This document shows positions 18,790 to 27,623 of a DNA stretch of 64,000 nucleotides, one piece after another. This DNA comes from Sphingomonas melonis (lineage in GTDB: Bacteria; Pseudomonadota; Alphaproteobacteria; Sphingomonadales; Sphingomonadaceae), in assembly GCF_013409985.1 (NCBI RefSeq), contig NZ_JACCBY010000004.1:62001-126000 (forward strand), written 5' to 3'. Position numbers and translations under genes: made by a program. Within the stretch, counting starts at the first letter, position 1, and each line of letters opens with the position of its first letter. Below the pieces are notes generated by a model. The model ran no database searches, was not told where the DNA came from, and was given only the letters and a program-made list of their open reading frames with translations.

Positions 18790-21771
18790 TCAGAACTTGA
18801 AGCGGAGCGCGGCCGAAACGACGCGCCCCTCGAAATAGACCCGGTCGGTCACGTCCTTGGTGGACCAATAGGCGCGCTGTGGTCTTGCCAGCAGGTTGGT
18901 GCCGTCGATCGTGAGCTGAACATTAGGCGTGAAGCGATAGGTCGCGGAGGCATCGAGCCGCGAGATCGGATACCACTTCAGGTCATTCGCCCGATTGGCC
19001 AACGTGTAGGCGAGCGTGAACTCGTCCCGCACGCTGTACGCCACCTGCGCGCGAAACGGCCCGTCGTCGTAGAACAGGCTGGCGTTGACGCTGTTGCGCG
19101 AGATGCCCGTCGCATCGCCGGTGAAGGCAAGGCTGGCGGGGGTTGCCGGCAGCTCCTGCTTGGGATGGATGTAGGTGTAGGTGGCCGAGGCGCCGAAATT
19201 GCGCAGCACGCCGGGCGCGAAGTCGAAAAACGTGCTCGCTGCCGCCTCGACGCCGCGGAAGGTACCCTTGCCGGCGTTGATCGGCCTGGTCACGTTAACG
19301 AGCGCGAGAGCGTCGGGCAGCGTTTCCTGGGCGATCGTGTTGACGATGAAGCCGTCGATGTCGCGCTCGAACAGGGCGACGCTGAACGAGCCGGCGCGGC
19401 CGTAATAATACTCTAGCGAGGCGTCCCAGTTGGTCGAACGGATCGGCTTCAGGTCGGGATTGCCCGTCGTCGCGTTCGCCGTAAGGGTGCCCGTGGCGGC
19501 GAGGCTTTGAGTTAGGTTGAGGCTGGGGTTCAGCTGCGAGAAGTCGGGGCGGCTGAACGTCTTAGTATAGGCAAGCCGCAGCTGCAGCCTCGGGGTGAAG
19601 TGGGCCACCAAGCTCGCGCTGGGGTCTACATCCAGATAGTTCTGCCGCCCGTGGATCGCAGTGTTGGTCACCACGTACGCCGAACCCGTGGCTGGCGCAC
19701 GGCTGGAGGTGACCTGTGTGCCGTCGATGCTGAGCACCGTGTTAACGACGCGGGCGCCGATTACGCCGTCGATGTCGATACCGCCGAGCGGCAGGCCGTA
19801 CTTGAACTCGCCATAGGCGGCATAGCTCTTCTCCTTGCCGTCGAACGCCTTGAGCGGATCATAAGCCGGTCGGTCGTTGTCGGAGAACAACGCACCTTGC
19901 CCCTTAAGCGAAAGGACGTAGCGATTGAGCGTCGTCAGCGCGGCCGGATCGCCCAACAACGTGCTACGGTACTGAACCCAGTTGGCCGGCACGACCGCAT
20001 CGTCACCGCCGAAGCCGGCCTGGATGATCTGCGGGTCGCCGCCGCCAGGAAACGCCGACAGCGGCAATGCCAGACTGTTGAGATCCGCTAGGCTGGTGCC
20101 GTCCCGATAGGTGGCCGTGCGGTCGGCATAGCGGACGCCGACCTTGATCGAACGGAAGAACCCTTCGCCGGTGTCGAGCGTCAGGTCGGTGCGCCATTGC
20201 AGGCCCTTGCCCTTCTGCCGGGTCCGCTCGTCCGAATAGGCGCGGACGTGGAACGTGTCCGGGTTCGTCAGATCGACATTGGCGTAGGTGTAGGACAAGC
20301 CACCCCAATCGGTATCGCTCTGAAAGGCAGCGTTGATTACCGGCGCCTTGTTGAAGGCTAGCAGGAAGAGCTGCTGATCGGTATTCTGCCGCGACAGCGT
20401 GTAGACCGCGTTGGTGGCCAAGGTCGCGATGCCGGACGTCCAGTCGGCGCCGAACTCGATCTGCGTGGTGTCGAGCAGCTGCCGCGTATAGTTCGATCGC
20501 GGCCCCGAATTGACGGGTGCCGTAAACGTCGCGCTCTTCACGATTTTGGTACCCGGAACGAGCACGACATTACGCAGCACCGTGCCCGCAGCAATGTTGG
20601 TTTGCAGGTCGTTGTCAGAATAATGGTTGATGTCGGTGATGTTAGTCGCGCGCAGCTTGAACGCCAGATTGGCGGAGGGCCGCCACTGCAGCTCGCCGGT
20701 GATGACCGGGCGCTCGTAATCGCCCTTGGGTCGCTTTATCAGGATGCCGGTCGGATAGATCAGGCCCGCGCCAAGACCCGCGGGCGCGACCGACTGGGTC
20801 GCCGTGGTCGTCTGCACCTGGAGGCTTTCACGGTACGATTCCAGATAATCGCGGCGCACGTACGATGCGTCGATCATCGCGCCGATCTCGCCGATCCCGG
20901 TCTGCCAGCGGCCGCTGACCAGCAGGTCGCCGTTATAGAACGGCTTCTTCGCCTGATCGTCGTAGCTGCCGCGCAGGGTGCCGGCGACGGTCAGTCCGGG
21001 CTTGAAGTCGAAGGGCTGGCGCAGCTGAACGTCGATGGCGCCGCCGATGCCGCCCTCGATCAGGTCGGGCGTGAGCGCCTTGTACACCTTGATCGAGCCG
21101 ATCAGGCCGGCGGGATAGCTGTTGAGCAGCGTGCGGCGGCTGGCGCCCGTATAGGCTTCGGACCCGTTCACCGTCGTCACCACCTGCGCGATGCCGCGCA
21201 CCGTAATCGCCTGCCCTTCGCCCCGGTTGCGGAAGATCTGCACCCCCGGCAGCCGCGCCAGCGCCTCGGTCGCGCTGTTGTCGGGCAGCTGGCCGATGTC
21301 TTCTGCGGTGACCACGTCGACGATGGCGTCCGACCGCCGTTTGGTCTCACGCGACGATTGCAGGCTGGCGCGAATCCCGGTGACGACGATGTCGCCGCCC
21401 ATTCCCGGGCCCTGATCACCGGTAATGATTGGGTCCTGCGTCGCAGTCCTCGTCTGCGGTGCCTCGCGGGCGAGGACCACCGTTCGACCATCGTCGCTGG
21501 TCACCTTCAACCCGCTGCCCGCGATCAGTCGATCAAGCGCCACCCGGTCTGCCATGGTGCCTTCCAGGGCAGGCGATCGCAGGCCACGGATCGACTCGGT
21601 TGGAAAGAAAATCTGAACACGCGCCTGCCGCGCCCAAGCCGTCAGCGCCGCCGCCAGCGGCTGGGCAGGAACGCTGATGTGTCGATCGGCGGCCAGCGCC
21701 GGCGCTGCCGCCAGCACGCACGAAGACGCCAGCAGCGCGGCTATGCGCGCGCGGCCCAAATGACCCGTCAT
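18790..21771 (-). CDS. TonB-dependent receptor with STN domain
   Basis: A 993-aa receptor. The signal peptide (ALLASSCVLAAAPALA) is followed by an STN domain at about residues 30-100 (PLAAALTAWARQARVQIFFPTESI...LIAGSGLKVTSDDGRTVVL), a TonB box (DIVVTGIRAS), a plug with TAEDIGQLPDNSATEALARLPGVQIFRNRGEG, and a barrel ending SAALRFKF. The IGQLPD...VTVRG signature is typical of large carbohydrate- or nucleoside-related TonB receptors of Caulobacter and sphingomonads. It is 89 bases after its FecR gene. The substrate is probably a glycan, judging from the operon's esterase and mannosidase remnant. Confidence 0.93.
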   Translation of the reverse strand: MTGHLGRARIAALLASSCVLAAAPALAADRHISVPAQPLAAALTAWARQARVQIFFPTESIRGLRSPALEGTMADRVALDRLIAGSGLKVTSDDGRTVVLAREAPQTRTATQDPIITGDQGPGMGGDIVVTGIRASLQSSRETKRRSDAIVDVVTAEDIGQLPDNSATEALARLPGVQIFRNRGEGQAITVRGIAQVVTTVNGSEAYTGASRRTLLNSYPAGLIGSIKVYKALTPDLIEGGIGGAIDVQLRQPFDFKPGLTVAGTLRGSYDDQAKKPFYNGDLLVSGRWQTGIGEIGAMIDASYVRRDYLESYRESLQVQTTTATQSVAPAGLGAGLIYPTGILIKRPKGDYERPVITGELQWRPSANLAFKLRATNITDINHYSDNDLQTNIAAGTVLRNVVLVPGTKIVKSATFTAPVNSGPRSNYTRQLLDTTQIEFGADWTSGIATLATNAVYTLSRQNTDQQLFLLAFNKAPVINAAFQSDTDWGGLSYTYANVDLTNPDTFHVRAYSDERTRQKGKGLQWRTDLTLDTGEGFFRSIKVGVRYADRTATYRDGTSLADLNSLALPLSAFPGGGDPQIIQAGFGGDDAVVPANWVQYRSTLLGDPAALTTLNRYVLSLKGQGALFSDNDRPAYDPLKAFDGKEKSYAAYGEFKYGLPLGGIDIDGVIGARVVNTVLSIDGTQVTSSRAPATGSAYVVTNTAIHGRQNYLDVDPSASLVAHFTPRLQLRLAYTKTFSRPDFSQLNPSLNLTQSLAATGTLTANATTGNPDLKPIRSTNWDASLEYYYGRAGSFSVALFERDIDGFIVNTIAQETLPDALALVNVTRPINAGKGTFRGVEAAASTFFDFAPGVLRNFGASATYTYIHPKQELPATPASLAFTGDATGISRNSVNASLFYDDGPFRAQVAYSVRDEFTLAYTLANRANDLKWYPISRLDASATYRFTPNVQLTIDGTNLLARPQRAYWSTKDVTDRVYFEGRVVSAALRFKF

Positions 21772-21860
21772 GATGTTTAGCCCTTTGATCCGGGCGCCGC
21801 TTTGCGCCCCCCAGCTTCCATGACGAGCGGCGAAGGCACCACCGCCACGTCCGGCGAAAT

Positions 21861-22808
21861 TTATCTCGAAAGATGAATGCCGCCCTGCTCGGTGTGCACA
21901 CGCGCTCCTAGACCAGCCGAAACGGCGTGGAGGAAGTCGGTCGGATCGGACGACACGAAACGGCCGGCGACGCGAGTGGCCGCCAGCGCAGCATCGTCGA
22001 CCACGATCTTGCGCTCGAGATACCGGTTATATTCCGCAACTGCATTGCCGAGCGGAGTATCGGAAAAGACGATATCGCCGCTTTGCCAGGCCATCGCGGC
22101 CTCCGCCGCGTCACCGGATACTGGCCCGGTCGTCGGTTGCTCTCCAGTAAAGGATAGCCGCCGGTACGCCAAGGCGTTGAGCGGCGTTGCCAAGTTCCGC
22201 TCCTTGAACCGCACCGCTCGTGCAGCCCCACGCAGCACGGTGAGCTCCAGCGCGGAGTCCAGCAGCCGAGCATTGAACCGCCCCGGATCAAGCATGGCGG
22301 CATCGGCTGACGTATTCAGCTCAGTCGCCGCTCCGGGCTGCAGATCAAGCGCGATTTCGCCGCGTGTCAGCCACAACCCGCGCGTGCGAGAAGAAAAACG
22401 CCATGACAGATCAGTATCAGTGTTCAGCATAACCATGCTGCCGTCGGGAAGTCGCAGCTTACGTGTTTCGCCAACACCGGTCGAGGCGCCGTCCCACGCG
22501 TAAGCGCGTGTGGCGACAAGCGTCGTTCCGGCCGCGATCGTCACCGCACCTGCGATGCCGCCCCGAACGAAGCGCCTGCGCGTAAAGCCTCGTTCGTTTG
22601 CGGCAGCGGGCCGCCGGATGGTTTCGTCCGCAGCCTCCCAGGCCGCCGTGACGCGTGCAAAGGCAAGTGCATGGGCTGGATCGCGGCGCCAGCGTTCGAA
22701 CGCGTTCTCATCGATCGAGCCGACCTGCCAACTGGCGAACCACTCAGCCGCGGTCTGCATGTCTTCGTCCCGTCGTGATGGGGAAAAGCGATCGCCCTCC
22801 TGCTTCAT
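21861..22808 (-). CDS. FecR-domain anti-sigma factor
   Basis: A 315-aa protein. The DUF4880-like N-terminus (AAEWFASWQVGSIDENAFERWRRDPAHALAFA) precedes a possible transmembrane segment that overlaps a TRRRFVRGG element and AGAVTIAAGTTLVA (about residues 75-100), then a FecR domain (TRKLRLPDGSMVMLNTDTDLSW...TRGEIALDLQPG). The C-terminal module FSDTPLGNAVAEYNRYLERKIVV is STN-like. The twin-arginine-like element before the helix is common in this subgroup. An in-frame ATG at 22760 would remove the first 16 residues; both are possible. It pairs with the sigma factor 84 bases upstream. Confidence 0.88.
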   Translation of the reverse strand: MKQEGDRFSPSRRDEDMQTAAEWFASWQVGSIDENAFERWRRDPAHALAFARVTAAWEAADETIRRPAAANERGFTRRRFVRGGIAGAVTIAAGTTLVATRAYAWDGASTGVGETRKLRLPDGSMVMLNTDTDLSWRFSSRTRGLWLTRGEIALDLQPGAATELNTSADAAMLDPGRFNARLLDSALELTVLRGAARAVRFKERNLATPLNALAYRRLSFTGEQPTTGPVSGDAAEAAMAWQSGDIVFSDTPLGNAVAEYNRYLERKIVVDDAALAATRVAGRFVSSDPTDFLHAVSAGLGARVHTEQGGIHLSR

Positions 22809-22892
22809 CCCTGTGCCTTCAATGCCGTTTAATCAGGAGACGAACGAATGCGGTCGTACCGCCAAGCTGAGACGAGGTCGCCTACAAAAATG

Positions 22893-23468
22893 TCAGCCTG
22901 CAGCGCGACGAAGGTCTTCTTCGTCGTCCGAATCGGGGAGGTCGAGCGATTGACCGCCCGGTCCGATCGCGCGGGTCAGCAGATACATGGCGCGAGCTAG
23001 CCGCTTTTCGAAGGTGGAAAGGCTGATGCCCAGATCGCCAGCAATCGAGCGTGGGAGTTCATCGCGGAAGCGGCGCCTGACGAAGACGGTGCGGCACCGC
23101 TCGGGGAGTTGCTCGATTGCTTTACCAAGGTTTTCGACCTGCTCACGCCCAGCCGCCTGACGGAAAGCGTCAGGCGCATCGTCGCTCATATCCAGAGCAT
23201 CGATGTCGCTTAGCTGCTGAAATTGAACGACTTTGGCGCGACGAACGCGTTCGGTCGCGACGTTGCGAATGGAGCGGATCACGTATGCTCGCGGATCGGC
23301 AATCGCCGCCCACCCGTCGACCGCCATCAGTCGAACAAGTGCTTCCTGCACCAGGTCTGCGGCGTCTGCCGGATCACGCGTTAGGCGCCGCGCAACCGCT
23401 ATGTATCGCGGCTCATGCGGAAGAACGTGGTCTATCATCCAACGGTCCCGAGAGCGCGTAGCAGGCAT
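22893..23468 (-). CDS. ECF RNA polymerase sigma factor (FecI-type)
   Basis: A 191-aa sigma-70 protein. Region 2 is DAADLVQEALVRLMA and YVIRSIRNVATERVRRAK; region 4 is IEQLPERCRTVFVRRRFRDELPRSIAGDLGISLSTFEKRLARA. The second Met (23438, MIDHVLPHEPRY) is an equally good start. It heads the minus-strand operon of FecR, STN receptor, SGNH esterase, S1/P1 nuclease and the anchored protein, and should be held by FecR until the receptor binds its ligand. Confidence 0.88.
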   Translation of the reverse strand: MPATRSRDRWMIDHVLPHEPRYIAVARRLTRDPADAADLVQEALVRLMAVDGWAAIADPRAYVIRSIRNVATERVRRAKVVQFQQLSDIDALDMSDDAPDAFRQAAGREQVENLGKAIEQLPERCRTVFVRRRFRDELPRSIAGDLGISLSTFEKRLARAMYLLTRAIGPGGQSLDLPDSDDEEDLRRAAG

Positions 23469-23783
23469 TTATCACATCGCGTAGTTGATGATGCCCCCCA
23501 CCATATTCCCGATCCAAGTCAGTTTCGCGACTGCAAGCGACGTGGTGCTGCTCGTTGCGCGCGTTCCCAGCGGTTGATGATGCCAACCGTGCGATCGACC
23601 GGGCGTCTTGGCCTCAGCTTGCTGTGGATGAAGCATTTTGGCTTCGCGAAGACCTATTCGACCCAAATGCGGTCATTCGGGGCACACTGCGGATTTCCGA
23701 ACTCCAGACATCCGTTCATATCGATCTTTTGCGGCAGCGCCAGATTAGATCTGCGATGGGAATGACGTGGATGGGCGGTAAAC
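23469..23783. other. upstream region of the sigma gene, with repeat copy
   Basis: 315 bases between the sigma factor and the insertion sequence. It holds repeat copy B and no plausible gene. The promoter of the sigma-FecR-receptor operon should lie here, but I see no consensus I can name. Confidence 0.5.
23659..23725 (+). repeat. dispersed intergenic repeat, copy B
   Basis: The copy reads CGACCCAAATGCGGTCATTCG and ends AACTCCAGACATCCGTTCATAT. The first block is nearly identical to copy C (only the ends differ) and contains a GACC/GGTC inverted pair. Confidence 0.65.
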
Positions 23784-23807
23784 TGAGCAGCCCCCGCCGG
23801 GTGGTCC
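23784..23807 (+). repeat. IS terminal inverted repeat (left)
   Basis: Starts TGAGCAGCCCCC and ends GTGGTCC; pairs with the right end at 25029-25052. AAAC directly outside is one copy of the target duplication. Confidence 0.85.
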
Positions 23808-23817
23808 GAGTTGATAG

Positions 23818-24669
23818 TTAGTGCATCGTCGTCTCCACCGCCATTGTCGACCGCAGGTGGAGCGAAGCGGAACCGGAGACCGGCAATGGCGGTGGAGACG
23901 CTTCCGGGGCAGGCGGGCGGTAGCCCAGGCTGCTGTGCGGCCGGACGGTGTTGTAGTGGCGCCGCCATGCTTCGATCAGCACCTTGGCCTCGGCAAGGCT
24001 GTAGAAGATTTCGCCATTGAGCAGTTCGTCGCGCAGCGACCCGTTGAAGCTCTCGTTGTAGCCGTTCTCCCAAGGCGAGCCCGGTGCGATGTAAAGCGTC
24101 TTCACACCGACCTTGCCCAGCCAGGCCTGGACCGCGGTCGCGATGAACTCGCTGCCGTTATCGGACCTGATATGGGCTGGCGGGCCGCGCTCGATGAACA
24201 ACTCGGCGAGTGCCGCCAGCACATCCTCATGGTTGAGCCGGCGCGCGACCACCAGCGCCAGGCATTCCCGGCTGGCCTCGTCGATGATGGTTAGGATACG
24301 GAACTTGCGCCCGTCGTGGGTCCGCCCCTCGACGAAGTCGTATGCCCATACATGGCCCGGATATTCCGGTCGCAGCCTGATACACGAACCGTCATTCAAC
24401 CACAGCCGCCCGCGTTTCGGCTGCTTCTGCGGGACCTTCAATCCTTCGCGCCGCCAAATCCGCTCCACCCGCTTGTGGTTCACAGACCAGCCGCCGGCAT
24501 GCAGCAGCGCGGTCACCCGGCGATAGCCGTAGCGCCCGTACTGTCTGGCCAGCGCGACAATGTCGTCGGTCAGCGCCTCTTCGTCATCCGCCCCGCACGG
24601 CACCTTACGCTGTGTCGATCGATGCTGCCCGAGCACGCGGCACACACGCCGCTCGGATACATCCAGCAC
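23818..24669 (-). CDS. IS3-family transposase OrfB (DDE integrase domain)
   Basis: A 283-aa reading frame from its first ATG; homology extends upstream in the same frame to about 24735, overlapping orfA. The HTH_21-like segment ([33 protein letters not shown]) precedes the rve integrase core. Catalytic residues are the Asp in [11 protein letters not shown], the Asp in IRSDNGSEF and the Glu in [17 protein letters not shown]. It is normally made as an OrfAB fusion by programmed -1 frameshifting; the A-rich AAAGGGAAAC just before the orfA stop is a candidate slip site. Confidence 0.93.
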   Translation of the reverse strand: MLDVSERRVCRVLGQHRSTQRKVPCGADDEEALTDDIVALARQYGRYGYRRVTALLHAGGWSVNHKRVERIWRREGLKVPQKQPKRGRLWLNDGSCIRLRPEYPGHVWAYDFVEGRTHDGRKFRILTIIDEASRECLALVVARRLNHEDVLAALAELFIERGPPAHIRSDNGSEFIATAVQAWLGKVGVKTLYIAPGSPWENGYNESFNGSLRDELLNGEIFYSLAEAKVLIEAWRRHYNTVRPHSSLGYRPPAPEASPPPLPVSGSASLHLRSTMAVETTMH

Positions 24670-24710
24670 CGCCCGAACCTGGTCGATGCACCGTCGACAC
24701 CGTGCAGGGC

Positions 24711-24989
24711 TCAGAAGTTTCCCTTTGCCGCCTCCTGCAGGATCAACTTGTCCAGTGTCAGGTCCGAGATCGCGCGCCGCAGGCGGGCGTTCTCCTTCTC
24801 CAGATCCTTCATCCGCCGCGCCTGATCCGTCTTCAGGCCGCCATATTCCTTGCGCCAGCGATAATAGGTCTGCTCGCTGACCGCGATCCGACGGCAGGCC
24901 TCGGCGGTCGTCCCGCCCTGACCCAGCATGATCTCAACCTCACGCAGCTTCCCGATGATCTCCTCAGGCTTATGCTTCTTGGCTGGCAT
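24711..24989 (-). CDS. IS3-family transposase OrfA (HTH)
   Basis: A 92-aa protein. The HTH part ([45 protein letters not shown]) is followed by a leucine-zipper-like coil ([23 protein letters not shown]). It binds the terminal repeats and, fused to OrfB, forms the active transposase. It ends eight codons into the overlap with the orfB frame. Confidence 0.93.
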   Translation of the reverse strand: MPAKKHKPEEIIGKLREVEIMLGQGGTTAEACRRIAVSEQTYYRWRKEYGGLKTDQARRMKDLEKENARLRRAISDLTLDKLILQEAAKGNF

Positions 24990-25028
24990 TCGTCGTCCCT
25001 TCCTTGGTCCAGACTGTCATAGTCGATG

Positions 25029-25052
25029 GACCACTCAGAAGGGGGCAGCTCA
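25029..25052 (-). repeat. IS terminal inverted repeat (right)
   Basis: Read on the minus strand it starts TGAGCTGCCCCC, 11 of 12 bases identical to the left end. AAAC at 25053-25056 is the second copy of the target duplication. Confidence 0.85.
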
Positions 25053-25106
25053 AAACCGTCTGCTTCTGGGCGGATAGCTGCCGACCGCAAAGCCGTGTAG
25101 CACCGC

Positions 25107-25601
25107 ATGATGTCGCTTTCCGAACCCGAGGTGCGCACTGTGGGCTACCTCTCCACTGTCCGCGGGAGGTTCTTCCGTGCAGTCGTTCCAGGATACGAAC
25201 AAAACGCACTCTCCGGCTCAGTACGCGCTGGTCGTTACTCACGCCCGCACCAGCCAACGCTGTACCTGAGTTCTTCCGAGGCTGGGGTAACGGCTGCGAT
25301 GATGGCGCACGCGGGCCTGACGGACCGATGGCACGTGCTGCAGTTTGATGTGAATGCCGCCGACGTGTTCGACTTACGCGCATCGCGTGCCCTCGACGAG
25401 GTACGGCGTAAAGCCGGCGATCCGCTCTCTGCTTGGCAGGAAATCGCGGAGCATGGCGGGGAGCCCGCCTCCTGGCACGCCCGCGACTGGATCGAGAGCA
25501 TCGGTGCGAAAGGCCTAATTGACCCCTCTCGCAAGGTGCCGGGATTATGGCATCTGGTGCTATTTAGTTGGAACGTCCCTGGCAGCCCGATCGTCAGCTA
25601 A
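25107..25601 (+). CDS. RES-domain protein (possible NAD+-degrading toxin)
   Basis: A 164-aa protein that fits the RES family, whose toxins (RES-Xre modules) consume NAD+. The core is RAVVPGYEQNALSGSVRAGRYSRPHQPTLYLSSSEAGVTAAMMA, with the usual Arg, the G-R-Y pair and the Glu in SSEAG. A conserved tail follows, with GLWHLVLFSWNVPGSPIV and the C-terminal Ser. In standard modules an Xre/MbcA-type antitoxin gene lies just upstream. Here only 54 bases separate it from the insertion sequence and no antitoxin is visible, so it is either an orphan or a non-toxic homologue. Confidence 0.7.
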   Translation: MMSLSEPEVRTVGYLSTVRGRFFRAVVPGYEQNALSGSVRAGRYSRPHQPTLYLSSSEAGVTAAMMAHAGLTDRWHVLQFDVNAADVFDLRASRALDEVRRKAGDPLSAWQEIAEHGGEPASWHARDWIESIGAKGLIDPSRKVPGLWHLVLFSWNVPGSPIVS

Positions 25602-25635
25602 CGGGCGAGAGTTGTCAGCCTCTCCTTCGCCGCGA

Positions 25636-25705
25636 TGACCCAAATGCGGTCATTCACGACCGGTTTTCACGTTCCCGATTTCTGCCATTCGTTCATGTCG
25701 GCCTT
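25636..25705 (+). repeat. dispersed intergenic repeat, copy C
   Basis: The copy starts TGACCCAAATGCGGTCATTCA and ends TTTCTGCCATTCGTTCATGT. TGACC and GGTCA form a perfect 5-bp inverted pair around CAAATGC. It lies between the converging RES and SDR genes. Confidence 0.7.
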
Positions 25706-25819
25706 CCGGCACCGCCACCGCGTGGCGCGGTGACCGGAAGGTCGCGACCGCTATCGGTGTGGCACTCCGCGGCCTCGTTTGATGGTGCCAGCCGACCTCA
25801 CGCCGGCTGGAACACTTCG

Positions 25820-26554
25820 TCAAATCTGCGCCAGGCCACCGTCTGTAAACAGCTCGCTGCCCGTCATGAAGCTGCTGTCCGATGATGCCAGGAAGGCAGC
25901 AGCGGCCGCGACTTCTGACGGCTCGCCGACATGTCCGATCGGCGTCGTCGCCCCCATCTCGATCATGGCATCACGGCCAACGACCTCGGCGGCAAGCTCG
26001 GTCAAAGTCGGGCCCGGCGACAGGACGTTGACCCGGATACCCGTACCCCGCAAATCCTGGGCCCAGCTTCGCGCCAAGTTGCGGACCGCCGCCTTGGAGG
26101 CGCTATAGACGCTGAATGCCGGCGTCCCCATGACGCCTGTGGTCGAGCCGGTGAGGATGACCGAACCGCCGCTCTCCATCAGCTTCAGGCCTTTTTGAAC
26201 CGTGAAGATCGCGCCCTTCACATTGACGTCGAACGTCTCATCGACATGGTCAGGCGTGATCTCGGACAAGGGCGACAACGCCCCCGTGCCGGCATTGGCG
26301 AACAAAATGTCGAGCTTGCCGTGCTCCTGCTTCACCGTGTCGTACAGCCGGTCGAGATCGCCAGCATCGGTAACCGATCCCGGGACCGCCCGTGCATTGC
26401 CGCCGAGCGCCGCCACAGCAGCTTCCAGCTTCTCCGCCCTGCGTCCGAACAGGTACACGAACGCCCCTTCGGCGATGAACCGCTTCGCCGACGCTAGGCC
26501 AATCCCCGTGCCGCCCCCGGTTATGACAGCGATCTTGCCTTCCAGTCTTTTCAT
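25820..26554 (-). CDS. short-chain dehydrogenase/reductase
   Basis: A 244-aa classical SDR. The cofactor motif is TGGGTGIG, the Asn-Ala-Gly motif NAG follows, catalytic Ser is in ILTGSTTG, and the Tyr-x3-Lys is YSASKAA, then RVNVLSPGPT. The Arg-Arg after the second beta strand (FGRRAEK) favours NADPH. The ATG at 26554 is chosen because GGAGG is five bases upstream. It is divergent from an HxlR regulator, a frequent pairing in which the regulator derepresses the oxidoreductase in response to reactive carbonyl or oxidative stress; the substrate is unknown. Confidence 0.9.
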   Translation of the reverse strand: MKRLEGKIAVITGGGTGIGLASAKRFIAEGAFVYLFGRRAEKLEAAVAALGGNARAVPGSVTDAGDLDRLYDTVKQEHGKLDILFANAGTGALSPLSEITPDHVDETFDVNVKGAIFTVQKGLKLMESGGSVILTGSTTGVMGTPAFSVYSASKAAVRNLARSWAQDLRGTGIRVNVLSPGPTLTELAAEVVGRDAMIEMGATTPIGHVGEPSEVAAAAAFLASSDSSFMTGSELFTDGGLAQI

Positions 26555-26592
26555 AAGTGCCTCCATTCACTGGTTGCACGCAGGTGGCTGGC

Positions 26593-26615
26593 GGCATACC
26601 TAAAGACAAGTATGC
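26593..26615. promoter_or_regulatory. inverted repeat, candidate HxlR operator
   Basis: GGCATAC (26593-26599) and GTATGC (26610-26615) form an inverted repeat with a 10-base spacer in the 82-base gap between the divergent SDR and HxlR genes. A TATAAT at 26633-26638 lies right at the HxlR start. The position fits an autoregulated divergent operator, but the binding protein is inferred. Confidence 0.4.
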
Positions 26616-26636
26616 ACCTTTTGGTAAGTACCTATA

Positions 26637-27038
26637 ATGTCTGAAATGCCACTAATCGACGATTCCGTCATCGCGCCCATCGCGCCTGCCTTCACCTGCG
26701 GGCTTGACGCCACGCTCAAGGTCATCTCGGGAAAGTGGAAGCCGCTGATCCTGTACTTTCTGCTGCGCGGACCCACCCGCTATGGGGAACTGAAGCGCGC
26801 CATCCGCGACGTGAGTGACAAGGTGCTGATCCAGCAACTCAAGGAACTCGAAGCGGACGGCGTCCTGCGCCGGAACGACTACAAGGAGGTGCCGCCGCGG
26901 GTCGACTACACGCTGACCACACTTGGCCAGAGCCTCGCCCGGGCGCTTGAGCCGTTATGCCAGTGGGGCACCGACAATATGGTCGTGATGCAGAAGCTAT
27001 TCGCCGAGCGCGACGGCTGGGGGCGTGGGCGTGGTTGA
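26637..27038 (+). CDS. HxlR-type winged-helix transcriptional regulator
   Basis: A 133-aa protein with the HxlR signature: CGLDATLKVISGKWKPLILYFLLRGPTRYGELKRAI, then SDKVLIQQLKELEADGVLRRNDYKEVPPRVDYTLT. A single Cys near residue 21 is in the place where redox-sensing HxlR proteins carry theirs. The ATG at 26637 overlaps a perfect TATAAT hexamer, so the real start may be the next ATG at 26646 (MPLIDD) on a near-leaderless message. Confidence 0.92.
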   Translation: MSEMPLIDDSVIAPIAPAFTCGLDATLKVISGKWKPLILYFLLRGPTRYGELKRAIRDVSDKVLIQQLKELEADGVLRRNDYKEVPPRVDYTLTTLGQSLARALEPLCQWGTDNMVVMQKLFAERDGWGRGRG

Positions 27039-27623
27039 CTGGCAGGTCGTTGCGCCTGAACCGATGATCATCGCAACCATCGCCTCTGGATCAGCCTGAC
27101 CCAACTCCAGACATTCCCACCCTAGGTTCGGCGTCCCAACTTTGGCCATTCGTTCACGTTGCCGGTGCGCACAACGTTGGGCCGCGCAATCCCTTCTATG
27201 TCCAACCAGCTTCTCGCAATCCGTGATGCTTTGGAGATCGCAGATCCGGCTTGTAATTGTGCGCTTGAGAGCCGGCTAACCGATCGAATGGAACATTGAA
27301 TGGGAAGCCGGCTTAGGCTTTGACAGCTGTACAGGGCTGAACGCAGACCGTTCAATCCTGTAAGTTTTCGATCATCGACAACACGCCCATTTATCCCGTC
27401 GATGACACAAGCAATCTGCTCAGTGACGTGGCCTGGCGCACCTGTCGAGAACTCGATCATTACCTCGATCGAACCCGCGCATCCGATCTTGGCTGCGTCG
27501 CCACCTGACCTCTCGTGCCGACTGCCATCTCGGCGGCGCAGCGAAAAACAGGTCCGATCATCACCTCACCGCAGCTCGCGACAGCCATCCGTCTACGCCT
27601 GAGCACTCATCGGAGAACAAGCT
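27039..27623. other. intergenic region with one repeat copy, no gene seen
   Basis: 585 bases between HxlR and the next SDR. Repeat copy D is at 27097-27160. ORFs here (for example 27122-27460 on the minus strand) run through the repeat, lack a ribosome binding site and have no recognisable pattern. The promoter of the SDR/hydrolase/VOC operon should lie in the last 150 bases. Confidence 0.5.
27097..27160 (+). repeat. dispersed intergenic repeat, copy D
   Basis: Begins TGACCCAACTCCAGACATTCCC and ends CCCAACTTTGGCCATTCGTTCA. Both conserved blocks (GACATTC and CCATTCGTTCA) are present. Confidence 0.7.

Larger units (their letters stand above)
23784..25052 (-). mobile_element. IS3-family insertion sequence (IS407-like group), complete
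   Basis: A 1269-bp element. The left end begins TGAGCAGCCCCC at 23784 and the right end, read inward, TGAGCTGCCCCC from 25052; both continue to a shared GTGGTCC block with one base of offset, giving imperfect terminal inverted repeats. Flanking bases 23780-23783 and 25053-25056 are both AAAC, a 4-bp target-site duplication, as expected for the IS407 group. It carries orfA and orfB in the -1 relation. Intact ends, a matching duplication and open frames indicate a recent, potentially active insertion. It lies in intergenic DNA. Confidence 0.92.

Noticed and set aside
22830..22892. A possible minus-strand repeat copy between sigma and FecR
   Set aside because: Only the CATTCGTTCGTC end matches; the GACATTCA block is missing.
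27122..27460. Minus-strand ORF of 112 codons
   Set aside because: It runs through repeat copy D, lacks a Shine-Dalgarno sequence and shows no domain.
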